Part shown: in pieces, positions 1 through 12,869 of the stretch | How positions within the stretch are numbered: the first letter of the stretch is position 1 | Layout of the letters: each line of letters begins with the position of its first letter | NCBI GenBank assembly: GCA_014155875.1 | Contig: JACEFZ010017857.1 | Span: 1 to 64,000 of the forward strand | DNA: 64,000 nucleotides | Direction: 5' to 3' | Source of the DNA: Cepaea nemoralis | Lineage: Eukaryota; Mollusca; Gastropoda; Stylommatophora; Helicidae | Program-made: the position numbers and the translations under genes | The notes under the pieces: model-generated | Seen by the model: the letters and a program-made list of their open reading frames with translations, nothing else | The model's database searches: none | What the model was told of the DNA's origin: nothing

Positions 1-2520
1 CATCTCCTGGCTCCTTTTGGATTTTCTAACTGTGACGGTATGTATGAGCGTCTTGGGAAACCCTTTTTATAATGTTTTTCCCAGAGCCCATTCTTTCTCC
101 ATACAGGGGGAAAACCTTGAAAGACCTCGTACGCGGTCCCCCTCAGGCCCTCGAGTTTTTCAATTTCCCTTTTTCCCCACGTTCCGCCCCATACCCAAAG
201 CCACGACGGGAATTTTTAAAGATACGGGTCGTCTTCTCTTTGTTTTCATCGAAGGGGAGAAATGGGAACTATTGCCTGGTATGGACCGCCAAAAAGTTGT
301 TGAGTCGGGGAGAACTGCGCTCCAACTGCACCCCGTTTTCCTTGGCGTTTTTAGCTTTAGCTCCAATCCCTCAAAAAACCATGGTCCTGCTGCCGCTCGG
401 CCTCCATCTTCCTAGCCTCCGCCTCAATTTTTTTGGCTTCGGCACAGCTGTCTGAAGCTCTTTCCACTTCGCACATATTTCGAAAACTCGCCCCATCATA
501 GCCCATCTCAGCCCTGTGCCGTTCAGCGACTTTAAAAACCAGTTGATCCCATTTAAACTCAGGGGGAAAAGTGCCCAAAAAATTGATAAAAATTTTATCT
601 ACATAAAAAATTATATATTACACCCAAAAACACCGTATGCGGTCAGTCGGTCAGGAAGAGTACAGAAAATAGCCAGGCAGGTAGGCAAACTTTTTGATAG
701 TAGACAAGGAACTGTCCCCTATCACAAAAATCAGCCAAAAATCCACCGGGATTTCAAATATCCGCGAGGGCCCCCCGAAAATTGTAAAAGCTCGTGGGGG
801 TCCCAAATAGCCCTATCACAATTTTTAAATAATTTTCTATATAGCCCGGCGGGGAAAGGCTTTACCTCCCAACCCTCCCCCCTTTTTTCCCCGGACTCAC
901 TGTCACTCTTTCTTTCGCCCTAAGGCCCTATTTCCGGCAAGTTTTTTGGCGACCCATTATATAAAGTGATCGTTGGAATAAACAAAACTTGATTTATTAA
1001 TCAATAAAAGGGCGCACGGAAAAAACCCTCAAGGAGTTTAAACAGTAGTTCAAAAAGACCAACACGATAAAGTTTAGGCACAGAGCATCAAGGTTTACAT
1101 ATAAACCCAAACTGTAGTCAAGGTCCTTCGTCCACATATCGCCACCAAAAGTAATCCCCCTTGCTCTCCCTCCCGGTTCGTTTTGGGCCCAAAAAACGGT
1201 TCTCCGGGACCAGGGGAATTTCGTGGGAAAATGTCCCTGTGATCCCTGGTCACAATGCTAAGGGAAAATTCTTTCAAAAAAAAATGTTTTGAGCGGAAAT
1301 GGAGTAGGACCTTCACTGTTCCCCACAAGGAGGATGGGTCTGATATTTTGGGGGGTTTGTCCCCAAAAAATGATCGATCTTAGCTTATCGAGATGTGCGG
1401 GTGTTAGACAGATGATGGTATTCTTTCGGGGTAGCTGTGGCACTATGGGATAAAACACCACCGTAACCAGCATGGCCTAAAATGACATGGCCTCATCTTC
1501 AAAAAATTTATCGATAGCCCCGTTGAGACCTTTGCTCTGTTTCCCACCCTTTAAAAAAGGAATGACCCCGTAAAGATAAAAAGCGTAGAGTCGCCAAACT
1601 TCTGGTACAGCCGACATGGAGACCCTTATGGTCCAGAACATCAGCTGCTATCAACAAAAAATATAAAATTTGAGATTAATTTATTACCTCCTGCGTGAAT
1701 TCGCCTGACCTGACAAGAGGTCCTGGATTGGCGGTGTCTTTCTAATAGGCCTTTACTTGAGGGTCGTCGTTTGCCCCTGGGTATTTGTGCCTACAGACCC
1801 ACTCCACCTCATACCAAGCCTTTTTTAATTTTTGGGGCCCATTCATTTCCATGCTTTCCTCTACTTGCAAACCATCCCTTTTTTTCGAAACCCAAAAATC
1901 TTTGGTGTGGTCGCCCCGCAACGGTGTGTTTCCCCCCAAGTGGGGTTATAGGCACACCGTGTTTTTCCCCCATTCAAAGAAGATCTACCCCCCCGGGCCG
2001 CCCTCTCGACGAGCGTCCCCCAATGTACCGGCATTGCCCGCCCAACCATAGGGTAGAAAAATTTCAGGTTCTCTAGGAGATAGAGGAGTCCTTTTTCCCG
2101 ACATACCTATCGAGGGACAGACGAAAGGATAGTCCGTGGCTAGCACCCCTGGCCAAAAGATAGATTAGATTTGGGGGACCCCATCCCCGTACTATCTAAG
2201 GCCTATATTAAAAGAGAGATGTATAATTTAAAGGTAAGCCAAAGGAAACAAGATAGCAAAGCTCATCTGCCGCCAAAAACAAAGAAAACCTCTGGGGGGA
2301 TATATTGTTCAGATTCACTCCCCCCGCTATGCCAGAACAAGACGCTGTCAATTGCCACGGTCAACCCACTCACAAATTTGGGGATCCCGGGTTTTCGCCC
2401 GTTCGTTTCAGTCGTTTAAAACAATAAATATTTTGGCCAATTTTTTCCTGGGGCCCAAAAAAAACCCCAAATTTACCTTTTTTTTCCACCCGGAGACCTT
2501 TTTAAAAAAGTTCAATCTTT
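1..2520. other. No recognisable gene; anomalous homopolymer-rich sequence
   Basis: This stretch is full of short adjoining homopolymers of the kind cccaaaaaa, ggggtttt and ttttcccc, unlike the rest of the window. The open frames are short, lack motifs and overlap on both strands. I see no domain, splice pattern or repeat family here. It may be poorly polished assembly sequence near a contig end. Confidence 0.5.
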
Positions 2521-3880
2521 TAAATTGAACTCTTGACATTCGGCCGGGATGGCATCAGTAGAAAAGGCAGAATCCTCCAGAAGCCGCCCAGTGCGCATTT
2601 GGCGCAGGGCGCTCCATCGGGACTACCCGAAAGGAAAAACAAATATATACCGCTCCATGAAAAGATTGTGGTATGAAGATAACCCAAAGAACCATCTTTC
2701 ATGGAGATTTGAGCAACAAGAGAACTGAGAGTTTCCGAAGCCGTTTCCCCTGTTTCCCAAAAACTAAAAGAATGTATAAGGACATGGACCACTGGCGTTT
2801 CGCTACAGGCACAAACATGACCAACACACAGACACGACGAACATTGACTACTGAAGCCAGTCGAAATACCCCATCACCCCAAAATAAACGTCTGCTGACG
2901 TCTGACCCCCGAACGCCTGCCATTAAGGTGCACACATGCTCCCAAGAATAAACCAACCTCCCCCTTCCTACCCCCACCCTCACACGTGAAGGAAATAACT
3001 ACCAGGAAGTTTTCCCTTTAACTCACTTCCAACGAACCCTCGTTGCAAGCAGCGGTACACACGCACGGTATAATACCACCTTGCACACATAGCTCAAGAC
3101 AGCTATGGGGTTTCCCTAGCAGACAAAAAAGAGGCTCCACATCACCAAATTCACGCCAGCAATGAGCGAACAAGCAGGCAACAACAGGTTCCTCATCACC
3201 AAGTTCACGCCAGTAATGAGCGACCAAGCGGACAACAACAGGTTTTCCCCAACATGGGAGTCCAGAATTTCTATAATTGATGCAATTTAGTCCTGCCGCA
3301 CTGAACAAGCCCTTATGTGATGTCTCTACAATACAGACCTGTGAGATAGGATACGTGTTAAAAAAGGAACCCTATATGCATTGATACCAGCAACAGAGCT
3401 TCCTCCTTGAACTTAATTGCTTACTGTTTAACGTTTTATTTCCCGTGTGGGATACTCCGCTTTAAACAGAGACATTGACTTGTATAGTCATTTATTAATT
3501 CTTTGGATAACAGTTGGTTACTTAGCTTGTGAAGTAGTTTTTTCAGGTTAATTTTGTTGTATGTTCTTTAATTCGTTTTGTTCCGTGTTTGCATTATATT
3601 CGTTGGTCTAATTAGTTATGTCGTTATAATATTGTCATTTACATATCGATTTATGTTACTGATATTTTGTAAGTTAATGTAATTGTGATTTTTTATGATC
3701 TTTTATATTTGCTTAACTTTGACTAATTTACACTTTCTTTGTGGGTGAAATGTCTAAGATGTGGCAATACTGGCTCAATAAATCAGCAATACGCCTTGGA
3801 CACTTAAAAATATGCAGCTTATTAACAAGCTACAGAGTTATCTTCTATTCTTAATCAAAATTTTCATTTATTCAGCTTCG
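2521..3880. other. Non-coding stretch with a small tandem duplication
   Basis: No gene is recognised. An approximately 54-bp unit (core catcaccaagttcacgccag) occurs twice in tandem at about 3136-3244. The remainder from 3400 to 3850 is AT-rich with no obvious repeat structure. Confidence 0.5.
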
Positions 3881-4033
3881 TGAAAGTAGCCTTAAGGATA
3901 ACATTTCAGATGAGGTCATCTCTATTAAAGGGTACAAAGTTTTTTGAAGGGATACCTGTAGGAAACAAGAGACAGGCATAGTAACCTATGTTTCTAATTT
4001 ACTAAATGCTCACCGTAAGCTAGACTTTGAAAC

Positions 4034-4462
4034 TTGCGAAATAGAATGTATTTGGTTAGAACAAAACTTCAGAACCGCACACACCTGATAATTGGCTACC
4101 TCTATCGAAATCCCAGTGCTGGACACGTCTGGTACGAAAACTTCACTACCATGATGGATGTGGTTTTCGCTTCCGGGAAGGAAATTATACTACTCGGAGA
4201 CTTTAACATTGACACCAACAAATCCAACATAATATGGGGAAATATAATTGCATCATACAATTTCCAACAAATAGTACAAGCTACTAGAATAACAAAGTCA
4301 TCTTCAACAGTCATAGATCACATTTATGCAACTTGCCCAGACAAGATCATAGAATGCACCGTACCCAATTGTGCAATGAGCGATCACTACCCAATATGCT
4401 GCACGTGGTCTAAAAAAGGATTTAAAACTCCTAAACATAAAACACATAAGTGTAAAATATAG
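4034..4462 (+). pseudogene. LINE endonuclease domain fragment (CR1/L2-like)
   Basis: The longest intact piece (142 codons) of the element's endonuclease. It carries the GDFNID motif at about residue 57, IDHIYAT near residue 98 and the catalytic SDHYP near residue 125. The start is arbitrary because the domain begins upstream in another frame. Confidence 0.8.
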
Positions 4463-5990
4463 AAGTTAAAAAAATTTCAACCAAAACGCATTTTTACAGG
4501 ACTTGCTCAGTTCACCTCTAGACAATGATTAGCAGCTTCCTGGCCCGGATGATGCTCTGGAATTCTGGATGAAAACCTTTATTGATGTTTTTGATAGACA
4601 TGTGCCAATCAAGGAAATTCGAGTAAAAACACCACGTCAAGCCACATTGACTCACCAGGAAATACTTGAAATTATGAGAGAAAGAGATAAAGCACACAAA
4701 AAGCGGGATCTCAGCGCATACCGTACTCTTAGAAACAAAGTTCAATATACCATACGACTGGAAAAGAAACATTACTTTAAGAACTAGTAATGGATAAAAC
4801 AAATAGTAAGGATATATGAAAGGCAATTAACACCTTAACAAACAAGTATAAGTTCCGAAATTCTTTACCATAAAATCATATTACATGCGACCAATTCAGT
4901 ATTTTTTGTTTCAAACTGACATAGACAGTTGAAGGCTTCAATACCTAATTCTCCTTGCAACTTATCTTTACTGTCATCGTTTTGCGAGAATAGATGCTCC
5001 CGATATTCTTTCACGACATACCGCTAATGGCAATCACCTGAAGTATTCACTTACCTCAGTATCTTAAAAAAACACAATCTCATACTGGGTTAGATGGAAT
5101 CAGCAACCGGATTCTCCGTTGTGCTGCTCCTGTGATATGTATATACTAACCTATGTATATAATCAGTGTCTCACCAAAGGTCACTTTCCATCAGCTCTCA
5201 AAATCGCTACAGTGTACCATCTTCTTAAATCTGGTTCTATGGACAATGGTCTCCCGAACAATTACAGACCCATTTCCTTACAATCATCACTATCTAAGCC
5301 ACAGAAAAACACATCCATAAAGTAACATTACAGTATTTAGTTCGCAAGAAGCTTATTGTTGACAGTCAATCAGGATTTCGACCAAAATATTCTTGCCATA
5401 CGTCCTAACAAACATGATAGAAAACTGGCACCAGAATATAAACAACAACAGTCTATGTGGAACTGTGTGTATTGATTTCAAGAAAGCATTTGATACGATA
5501 GACCATGTTATTTTTAATTAAAAAACTTGAGACAAATGAAAATTGGCCCTAATGTAGTCACTCTAATATCATCTTTTCTATCAAACAGAAAGCAAGTAGT
5601 ATCACATACTAAATCTCTGTTTCAAACCACTACCTTCAATATTGGAGTACCGCAAGGCTCTATTCTTGCCCTCTATTATTTGCCATATATATTAACGATC
5701 TACCTTTGCATCTTTCGTCGTCCTGCGATCTATTTGTAGACGACTGTACAGTGTACAAATTCGCTGAAAACTGTATTTTGATGGAATTGTCTTGCAACAA
5801 GAATTAAATAATGTAGTTAGTGGAGCTATGCAAACCGTATGCAAATTAACATCACTAAAACAAAATCAATGTTATAACAACCAGCCAAAGACTTCAAACT
5901 CTAAGCTCACACACATCACTTCAACTTCATATCGATTGAGCACAAAACCATTAGGCCTAATCATTGATAGAAACCTAACCTTTAATTCCC

Positions 5991-6542
5991 ATGTTCAAGC
6001 GCTCATTAAACAACGAAAAAAAGTCTACCAACTCGCCAAAATTAAAAACTTCCTTGATGAGGACACAAGGAAACTATTCTATACTTCTCATATACAGGAC
6101 ACACTATGACTACTGCTCTACAATCTGGGACGGTTGTTCTAATTCAAACACCAAGCGACTTTACTCACTCCAGAAACGGGCCATGAGTCTAATTTATAGC
6201 AAACATTTATCTGACAATCCTAGCCTGTATAAACGCCTTCAGTTACTACCACTCCGCAAACGCCTGCTTTTCAATAAAGCTAAACTAATTCACAAAATCC
6301 TGCATCGGAATGCCCCAAATTACCTTTGGCCATTGTTTAAATATAATGCTAGACACAGTAAACGTTTAAATATATTACACATTCCGAAGCCTAGGATTGA
6401 CTTATACAAAACAAGCTTAACGTACTCTGCAGCTCAGCTGTGGAACAATCTTCCACAAGAAATCAAAGACATCACCAATCCCTATTCATATAATCGCAAA
6501 TTATTCGAACACTATCTCAGTACGGATTATCTTCCCCCTTAA
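5991..6542 (+). pseudogene. LINE reverse transcriptase C-terminal region (CR1/L2-like)
   Basis: 183 open codons with YCSTIWDG, LQKRAMSLIYS, LLPLRKRL, HKILH, APNYL and LWNNLPQEI, the conserved region after the polymerase domain in CR1/L2-type elements. It ends with a stop at the natural C-terminus, followed by a short TAA-rich run. Confidence 0.8.
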
Positions 6543-6845
6543 TAATAGAGATAATAATAATAATAACACAACCCTAATATAACAGCCAGTCCCCTTTTGG
6601 TAGGCCAGTATATTCTACATGGCTAATAACAAGTGTCAGACAATTATCTAATATTACTGTGTCGTGTAGTTTTGATGTTCGCATTTTGCCCATGCCTTTA
6701 TAATGCATATCTTTTATATTGTTGCTGTTCTCTGTTAGCCTTGAATGATGTGTGAATGAAATAATGTATGAAAGAGAGTGATAGAAGGGCAGAATGTTAG
6801 ACGGGCCTGCGTGCCCAATTTAACCCTTTGAAAATAAAGTTTGTC

Positions 6846-7660
6846 ATTAGTAAAATATATCTTTTTTTGCGATGTGTCTGAGTCGCGTCTATCTCGATCA
6901 CTATTTTTACGTTACCGTAGGCAGAGCGGAGAATATATAAAAGTTGAATATAATTGTATTTCGTCATTTGATTTATCATTATCATCATTATGTGCCATAC
7001 CGATAAGCTTGGGTGGTCATGGTTCAAAATTTCACACGAAGATCTTAGGTTAGGTCTGTAATCTTGTCCCGATAATACCATCTGCAGAGACATCCAATTA
7101 TTTATTTATCTGCCTTCCTCACGCTCTTTCCCAACAGTTTTGCCATTTGTCACTAAGTTTTCTAGCTTTATCATTCTTACTGCGTGTGACTGCATACGGT
7201 GAATCAGAAAGCATTGTAAAACCTTATAATACGGTCAGAGCGTGAACAAAGGAAAAGCGTTTCGTATACTTTATGCGACAAATAATAACAGACTTGCTCA
7301 AATGTAGTGTGGCGTTTAAAATTATGTATTTAAAGCCGGATTTTTTTAATTGTAAATTTTAAATTACCGTGGGGATAACAGATATTCTACATTCGATAAT
7401 AGTTGTGGCTATGTCTTTTAATTATTTTTTTCAGCTAAGTATTATTCATTTATTCACTTCATATGATATAAAACTTTGCAGCATGCGCCTGATAAGATGC
7501 AGAGAAATATGCTGGCCATAACTGTGCAATATATTTTTGTGGCTTCTGGATTTAAACACTTTATAGACAGAATGAGAGGCGTGAGGTCGTGTCGAGTATT
7601 ACCGGTAAGAATGTACAATATTTAACCAGAGAGCGGAAGATCAAGTTCATGAATACAGAC
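6846..7660. other. No gene; possible Penelope-type 3' remnant near 7480-7530
   Basis: No coding signal is seen. The bases at about 7480-7510 (CTGATAA, 8 nt, GAAA, tatgc) match the post-ORF segment of the Penelope-like fragment at 29571-29595, so a decayed 3' end of the same family may lie here. Confidence 0.4.
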
Positions 7661-7734
7661 AGTTCATCAATAAACATTCCTGTATTGTTTGGTGCTCATA
7701 GAAGTAGAAGAATGAAATACAGACTAGAGGAAAT

Positions 7735-7995
7735 ACGTTTTTTGTTGTTGTTCGCATATCCTTTACAGGACATCGCTGTCAAACATCAGCATCTTTCAGC
7801 TGATTATTGATTTCTTGGCAAGATTACGGTCAGTAGTTTGCCATTGCTTTCTGAGCGACCGGCTCACATACCCCGTAAGTTACCGACGCGGTGAGAACCG
7901 CTACCGATTCTCGCGCACATCACGTTACCTATGAGAGCATACGGGATTATGGAGAAAGTCGTGTAACCCTTAGACCAGGGAGACCGGAAGAAGAA
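7735..7995 (-). mobile_element. SINE-A copy (tRNA-headed)
   Basis: Antisense copy of the dispersed family whose 3' end reads ...tgtcctgtaaaggatatgc. It carries the agaaagcaatggcaaacta core and a tRNA-like head with an A-box-like stretch near 7970. It sits inside the 78-bp minisatellite, with array sequence on both sides. Confidence 0.65.
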
Positions 7996-7997
7996 TA

Positions 7998-8416
7998 CTA
8001 GATAAGATAAATAAACAAGAAATAAGTAGAGACTAGAGGATGGACAGACCACATCAATAAACAAGATGTATTGTTTGACTCTCATAGAAGTAGAAGAAAT
8101 AAGTAGAGACTAGAGGATGGACTAGACAACATAAATAAACAAGATGTATTGTTTGGTGCTGATAGAAGTAGAAGAAAGAAGTAGAGACTAGAGGATGGAC
8201 CAGACAACATAAATAAACAAGATGTATTGTTTGACTCTCATAGAAGTAGAAGAAAGAAGTAGAGACTAGAGGAATGACTAGACAACATAAATAAACAAGA
8301 TGTATTGTTTGGTGCTCATAGAAGTAGAAGAAAGAAGTAGAGACTAGAGGATGGACCAGACAACATAAATAAACAAGATGTATTGTTTGGTGCTCATAGA
8401 AGTAGAAGAAAGAAGT
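7998..8416. repeat. 78-bp minisatellite, left block
   Basis: Tandem copies of a 78-bp unit with core gaggatggaccagacaacat and aacaagatgtattgtttg, about five here. A first partial unit lies at about 7660-7735, before the SINE. Because 78 is a multiple of three, long meaningless open frames cross the array. Confidence 0.9.
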
Positions 8417-9626
8417 GTTGTTTGTCCATCAAGAATGATGATGACCATTCATTTCATCCAGTGGGGTTGAAGGTGTGGGGCCGTGGGTTCTAAGATGGCT
8501 GATAAGGCCTATTTTGGCTCGAAATGTTCTTTGACAATGTGGGCAAAGAATGCTTGACGTTTCTGGAGGAGGATTTCCTGCAGTGGTTTTTCTGTCCTGC
8601 CTTTTCTTCACAGCTCTTGCAGTCCTGGTTGCCTCACATATGACTGCACCCTTTGCGTAATGATGCACGCCACGAATTTCGGTCTCTGGCTGCAGCCTCC
8701 CAGGTGTCATTATGAATTCCAAAAGCATTCAGTGAAATTTTCAGAGTGTCTTTAAAGCGTTTCCTCTGGCCACCTTGGGAGCGTTTACCACAACGCAGTT
8801 CGCTGTAAAAAATTCGTTTAGGGAGCCTGTGATCTGGCATGCGAGTCAAGTGACCAGCCCAACGAATCTGATTCTTCATCAGTAGAGTGTGGATACTGGG
8901 CATGGATGCTCTTTCTAGGACTTCAGTGTCTGGAATCTTGTCTTGCCATTTAATCTTCAGTAGCTTCCTTAGGCAGACTGTGTGGAAGTGGTTTAATTTC
9001 CTAGCGTGTCGCTGATAAACAGTCCAGGTTTCACAAGCATATAGCAGTGTGGATAATACAACTGCTTTGTAGACTTTTAGCTTTGTTTGCAGGCTTATTC
9101 CAGTTTTGTCCCATACATTCTTGTACAGTCTGCCAAAGGCCGCACTGGCCTTGGAGATTCTTGCATTCACTTCGTCATCAATTGCGGCAGCTGGATGAAG
9201 AATGACTTGCGCGATGACTTGGATTAAAGTGAGGAAGAGTTGCGCAATTCGTCGACCTCACTCTCTCGCCTGAGTCCATCTGAGTCCAGAGGCAAGACAA
9301 GTCGAGACGACTGGAGACGACTTGCCCGTTGAATCAGGAATGATTTCTTCCGCGCAGTCTGCCGAATCTTGTCTGCACATGCTGGGTAGGCATACCCTAG
9401 TTTACCTCTTGGTTTGACACCAAATCGGATACCCATGCCTGGTTTAGCCAGCCTCTCACAGCTGTTGCCCGGGGTGGCCGCTGTCGCATGCTGACAGCTA
9501 CTAGGAGCCACAGGCACGAGCTGGGTGTCAGGCTTAGACCAGTGGGGGATGGGTCCTGAAAAGGACATGAGAGACATCCTTACCAAAGGTGCTACCAATG
9601 CCTGACACCCCGTACCCCCCAAAAGA
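8417..9626 (-). mobile_element. Internally deleted LINE (5' segment joined to 3' end of pol)
   Basis: On the minus strand the right part (about 9190-9620) is a non-pol leader-like segment. It passes directly into the terminal pol region at 9170-8634, which carries CETWTVYQRH, CLRKLLKIKWQD, RWAGHLTRM, PKRIFYSEL and a WEAAARDRNSWR motif. A C2H2-like CPHCQRTF...H...H ending in GHHHS lies at about 8580-8430. Endonuclease and polymerase core are absent. The 3' end (gatggacaaacaacac) is shared with 30507-30665. Flanks show agaagaaa on both sides, a likely target duplication within the minisatellite. Confidence 0.8.
8634..9170 (-). pseudogene. LINE pol C-terminal domain
   Basis: 178 codons containing the post-RT region LYACETWT, FHTVCLRKLL, EVLERA, WAGHLTRM and LRCGKRSQGG. 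Downstream, after a frameshift near 8640, the frame continues into a CCHH-type finger (CPHCQRTF). Related copies are at 25191-25541 and 50830-51427. It is mobile-element protein, not a host zinc-finger gene. Confidence 0.8.
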
Positions 9627-11169
9627 AGAAATAAGTAGAGACTAGAGGAATTACTAGACAACATAAATAAACTAGATGTATTGTTTGGTGCTCATAGAAG
9701 TAGAAGAAATAAGTAGAGACTAGAGGATGGACCAGACAACATAAATAAACAAGATGTATTGTTTGACTCTCATAGAAGTAGAAGAAATAAGTAGAGACTA
9801 GAGGATGGACCAGACAACATAAATAAACAAGATGTATTGTTTGACTCTCATAGAAGTAGAAGAAATAAGTAGAGACTAGAGGATGGACCAGACAACATAA
9901 ATAAACAAGATGTATTGTTTGGTGCTCATAGAAGTAGAAGAAAGAAGTAGAGACTAGAGGATGGACTAGACAACATAGATAAACAAGATGTATTGTTTGA
10001 CTCTCATAGAAGTAGAAGAAATAAGTAGAGACTAGAGGATGGACCAGACAACATAAATAAACAAGATGTATTGTTTGACTCTCATAGAAGTAGAAGAAGT
10101 AAGTAGAGACTAGAGGATGGACCAGACAACATAAATAAACTAGATGTATTGTTTGACTCTCATAGAAGTAGAAGAAATAAATAGAGACTAGAGGATGGAC
10201 CAGACAACATAAATAAACAAGATGTAAGTAGAGACTAGAGGATGGACCAGACAACATAAATAAACAAGATGTATTGTTTGGTGCTCATACAAGTAGAAGA
10301 AATAAGTAGAGACTAGAGGATGGACCAGACAACATAAATAAACAAGATGTATTGTTTGGTGCTCATAGAAGTAGAAGAAAGAAGTAGAGACTAGAGGATG
10401 GACCAGACAACATAAATAAACAAGATGTATTGTTTGACTCTCATAGAAGTAGAAGAAATACGTAGAGACTAGAGGATGGACCAGACAACATAAATAAACA
10501 AGATGTATTATTTGACTCTCATAGAAGTAGAAGAAATAAGTAGAGACTAGAGGATGTACTAGACAACATAAATAAACAAGATGTATTGTTTGACTCTCAT
10601 AGAAGTAGAAGAAATAAGTAGAGACTAGAGGATGGACTAGACAACATAAATAAACAAGATGTATTGTTTGACTCTCATAGAAGTAGAAGAAAGAAGTAGA
10701 GACTAGAGGATGGACCAGACAACATAAATAAACAAGATGTATTGTTTGGTGTTCATAGAAGTAGAAGAAATAACTAGAGACTAGAGGATGGACTAGACAA
10801 CATAAATAAACAAGATGTATTGTTTGGTGCTCATAGAAGTAGTAGACATAAGTAGAGACTAGAGGAATGACTAGACAACATAAATAAACAAGATGTATTG
10901 TTTGTTGCTCATAGAAGTAGAAGAAAGAAGTAGAGACTAGAGGATGGACCAGACAACATAAATATACTAGATGTATTGTTTGACTCTCATAGAAGTAGAA
11001 GTAATAAGTAGAGACTAGAGGATGGACTAGACAACATAAATAAACAAGATGTATTGTTTGGTGCTCATAGAAGTAGAAGAAATAAGTAGAGACTAGAGGA
11101 TGGACCAGACAACATCAATAAACGCACATGTATTGTCTGGTGCTCATAGAAGTAGAAGAAGGAAGTATA
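9627..11169. repeat. 78-bp minisatellite, main block
   Basis: About twenty tandem copies of the 78-bp unit. Variants differ mainly at tttgactctcat versus tttggtgctcat. One copy near 10226 is shortened. The minus strand is open for 221 codons because the unit is in frame with itself; there is no other sign of coding. Confidence 0.93.
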
Positions 11170-11177
11170 CACTAGAG

Positions 11178-11682
11178 CAGTGTTTCCCAACGTGGGGCCC
11201 ACGCCCCACAGGGGGGGGGGGGGGGCAATTCGATTGTTAAGGGGGGCAATTCGAAAATGGAAGAAATCGGCTGGATATAACAAAACGGGCAGACTTGAGA
11301 CTGAAGTTAACTAAATTGGAACCTGACATAAAATCTCTTTGCAGCAAGCATCAAGAGCAAGGATTTGCTCTCCAAAGCTCAATTTAAATAATAAATAATT
11401 ACTAATAATTAAAATAATATAGAAAAATCTTTCATTAAAATTATTGTGTACTTGAATTTCAGTTCTCCAGTATATGTTTTGAAAATTTACTTACTGTGTT
11501 TGCTCAATAATGTCATATTGAGTTCTTCCTAAAATCTATCATTCTAGTTTCTTAAGTGAACATTTCAGTTTTTGAATAGTAAAAATAATGTATATGTTAG
11601 GTGTGTGGGAGGGGGGGGGGGGGGGAAAGAATTTTAGAAAGGCTTAGGTGGGGCATAGCACAAAAAAGGTTGGGAAACACTG
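11178..11682. mobile_element. hAT-type MITE
   Basis: Terminal inverted repeats CAGTGTTTCCCAAC and GTTGGGAAACACTG flank a non-coding body with two G tracts. An 8-bp target duplication CACTAGAG occurs at 11170-11177 and 11683-11690. TIR sequence and 8-bp duplication are typical of hAT. No transposase is present. Confidence 0.9.
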
Positions 11683-11698
11683 CACTAGAGGATGGACT

Positions 11699-12788
11699 CA
11701 ATCAATCAATCGTGTGCCATGCCGGAAAGCGTTATTAAATCTAATATCATACTGTTCCTCTCTGTCATCATTATACAGGTTTTTCACATAATCTGTCCAT
11801 ACATGTAGAATCTGATCTTTTTGTATTATGATTTTGCCATCTTAAGTTTTTAGACAGCCTGTTGATGTACTTGTTCTTTTATTAGTAAGTTCCTGAATTC
11901 TTTTGTGCACTAATTTGGTATTTTGACTGTTGTGTTGTTTTTCAATTCCTAAGCACTTTTCCTCAAAGCCATGATTCTTTTGCCTTCCTACATAATATTC
12001 TGACTTGTCTGTGAATTTCTTCATATTAGGCAGAATTATTTTTGTTGAGTCTTCTTGTTTCCATTAGGTGTAAATTTCTTCAGTCATCCATTTCTTACGA
12101 CCCACCTTCTTTAATTTTGGAATAGTTGTTTCTGCAGCCAAACTGATTGAATTCTTTAACATTTCCCATTGATCATACACATCCTAGAATAATATCTCTA
12201 GATCAGACAATATTTCAAATCTGTTCTGTACTTCTATGTTGAATTTGTTTTGGATTTCCTTGTCATTACTCAATGTACACAAATAATATTTAGTGTTTTC
12301 TGTTATATACTTGACTTTCTTCAGCTTTATCCTCAATGTTCCTGTAAGTAGTCTGTGGTCACTATAACAATCAGCACTGGGAACTGTTTTTACTACTGTT
12401 AGTGCGTTTCTAAATCTTCTGCTAATGAGAATGCAGTCAATCTGGTTTCTAATCCTGCTATCAGGACTCCTCCATGTCCATAATCTTCTAGGGTGTTGCT
12501 TAAACCAGGTGTTTCCTACAATCATTTCCTTTTCTTTTGCCCACTCTACGAGTCTGTATCCTCTTTCATTTCTCTCTCCTAATCTATCTATCACCTTGAT
12601 TTCCTACTTTTGCATTGAAGTCTCCTATTATGATGTTTATTTCTGAATTTTTACATTTCTTTAAGGCAGACTCTATGTCATTATAAAATTCCTCTACACT
12701 ATCTTCACTGGACTCTCCTGTTGGGGCATATACTTGAATAACATTTATGCTAAAAGGTCTGCCACTCAATTTAACTAGTAGAACTCTG
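11699..12788 (-). mobile_element. LINE fragment carrying the endonuclease domain
   Basis: Inserted in the minisatellite with a 10-bp duplication AGGATGGACT at 11689-11698 and 12789-12798. In minus orientation it contains INVIQVYAPTGESS (about 12740), IIIGDFNAKVG (about 12620), NTWFKQHPRRLWTW (about 12510), QIDCILIS (about 12425) and DCYSDHRLL (about 12355). A linker with LTNKR and TGCLK follows near 11860, and it ends in an ATTG-type tail. The end sequence gtgtgccatgccggaaagcg is shared with the LINE at 26598. The RT domain is missing. Confidence 0.85.
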
Positions 12789-12868
12789 AGGATGGACTAA
12801 ACAACATAAGTAAACAAGATGTATTGTCTGGTGCTGATAGAAGTAGAAGAAAGAAGTAGAGACAAGTG
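12789..12868. repeat. 78-bp minisatellite, single unit remnant
   Basis: One unit of the same array, right of the LINE insertion (aggatggactaaacaacat onwards). It shows the insertion split a once continuous array. Confidence 0.8.
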
Positions 12869-12869
12869 G

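Larger units (their letters stand above)
3880..6845 (+). mobile_element. Degenerate CR1/L2-like non-LTR retrotransposon
   Basis: Apurinic endonuclease pieces come first: a frame at about 3880-4060, then 4034-4462 with LLGDFNID, IDHIYAT and SDHYP. Reverse-transcriptase pieces follow: NYRPISL near 5265, VCIDFKKAFDTIDH near 5470, GVPQGSI near 5650 and FVDD in place of YADD near 5735. The C-terminal domain at 5991-6542 ends in LWNNLP and DYLPP. The 3' UTR contains AATAAA and ends near 6845. Its last 55 bases recur at 44118-44172, which fixes the 3' end. Frameshifts and stops break the ORF throughout, so it is inactive. The C-terminal domain style suggests the CR1/L2 group; the exact clade is not assigned. 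Confidence 0.85.

Noticed and set aside
357..578. Minus-strand 73-codon frame with EAKKIEAEARKMEAE
   Set aside because: A short charged coiled-coil-like stretch within anomalous sequence. No start context or partner exon, and it could be chance.
8429..8728. C2H2 zinc-finger host gene
   Set aside because: The CxxC...HxxxH segment is the C-terminus of LINE pol. It recurs at 25200, 30520 and 51350 behind the same post-RT region.
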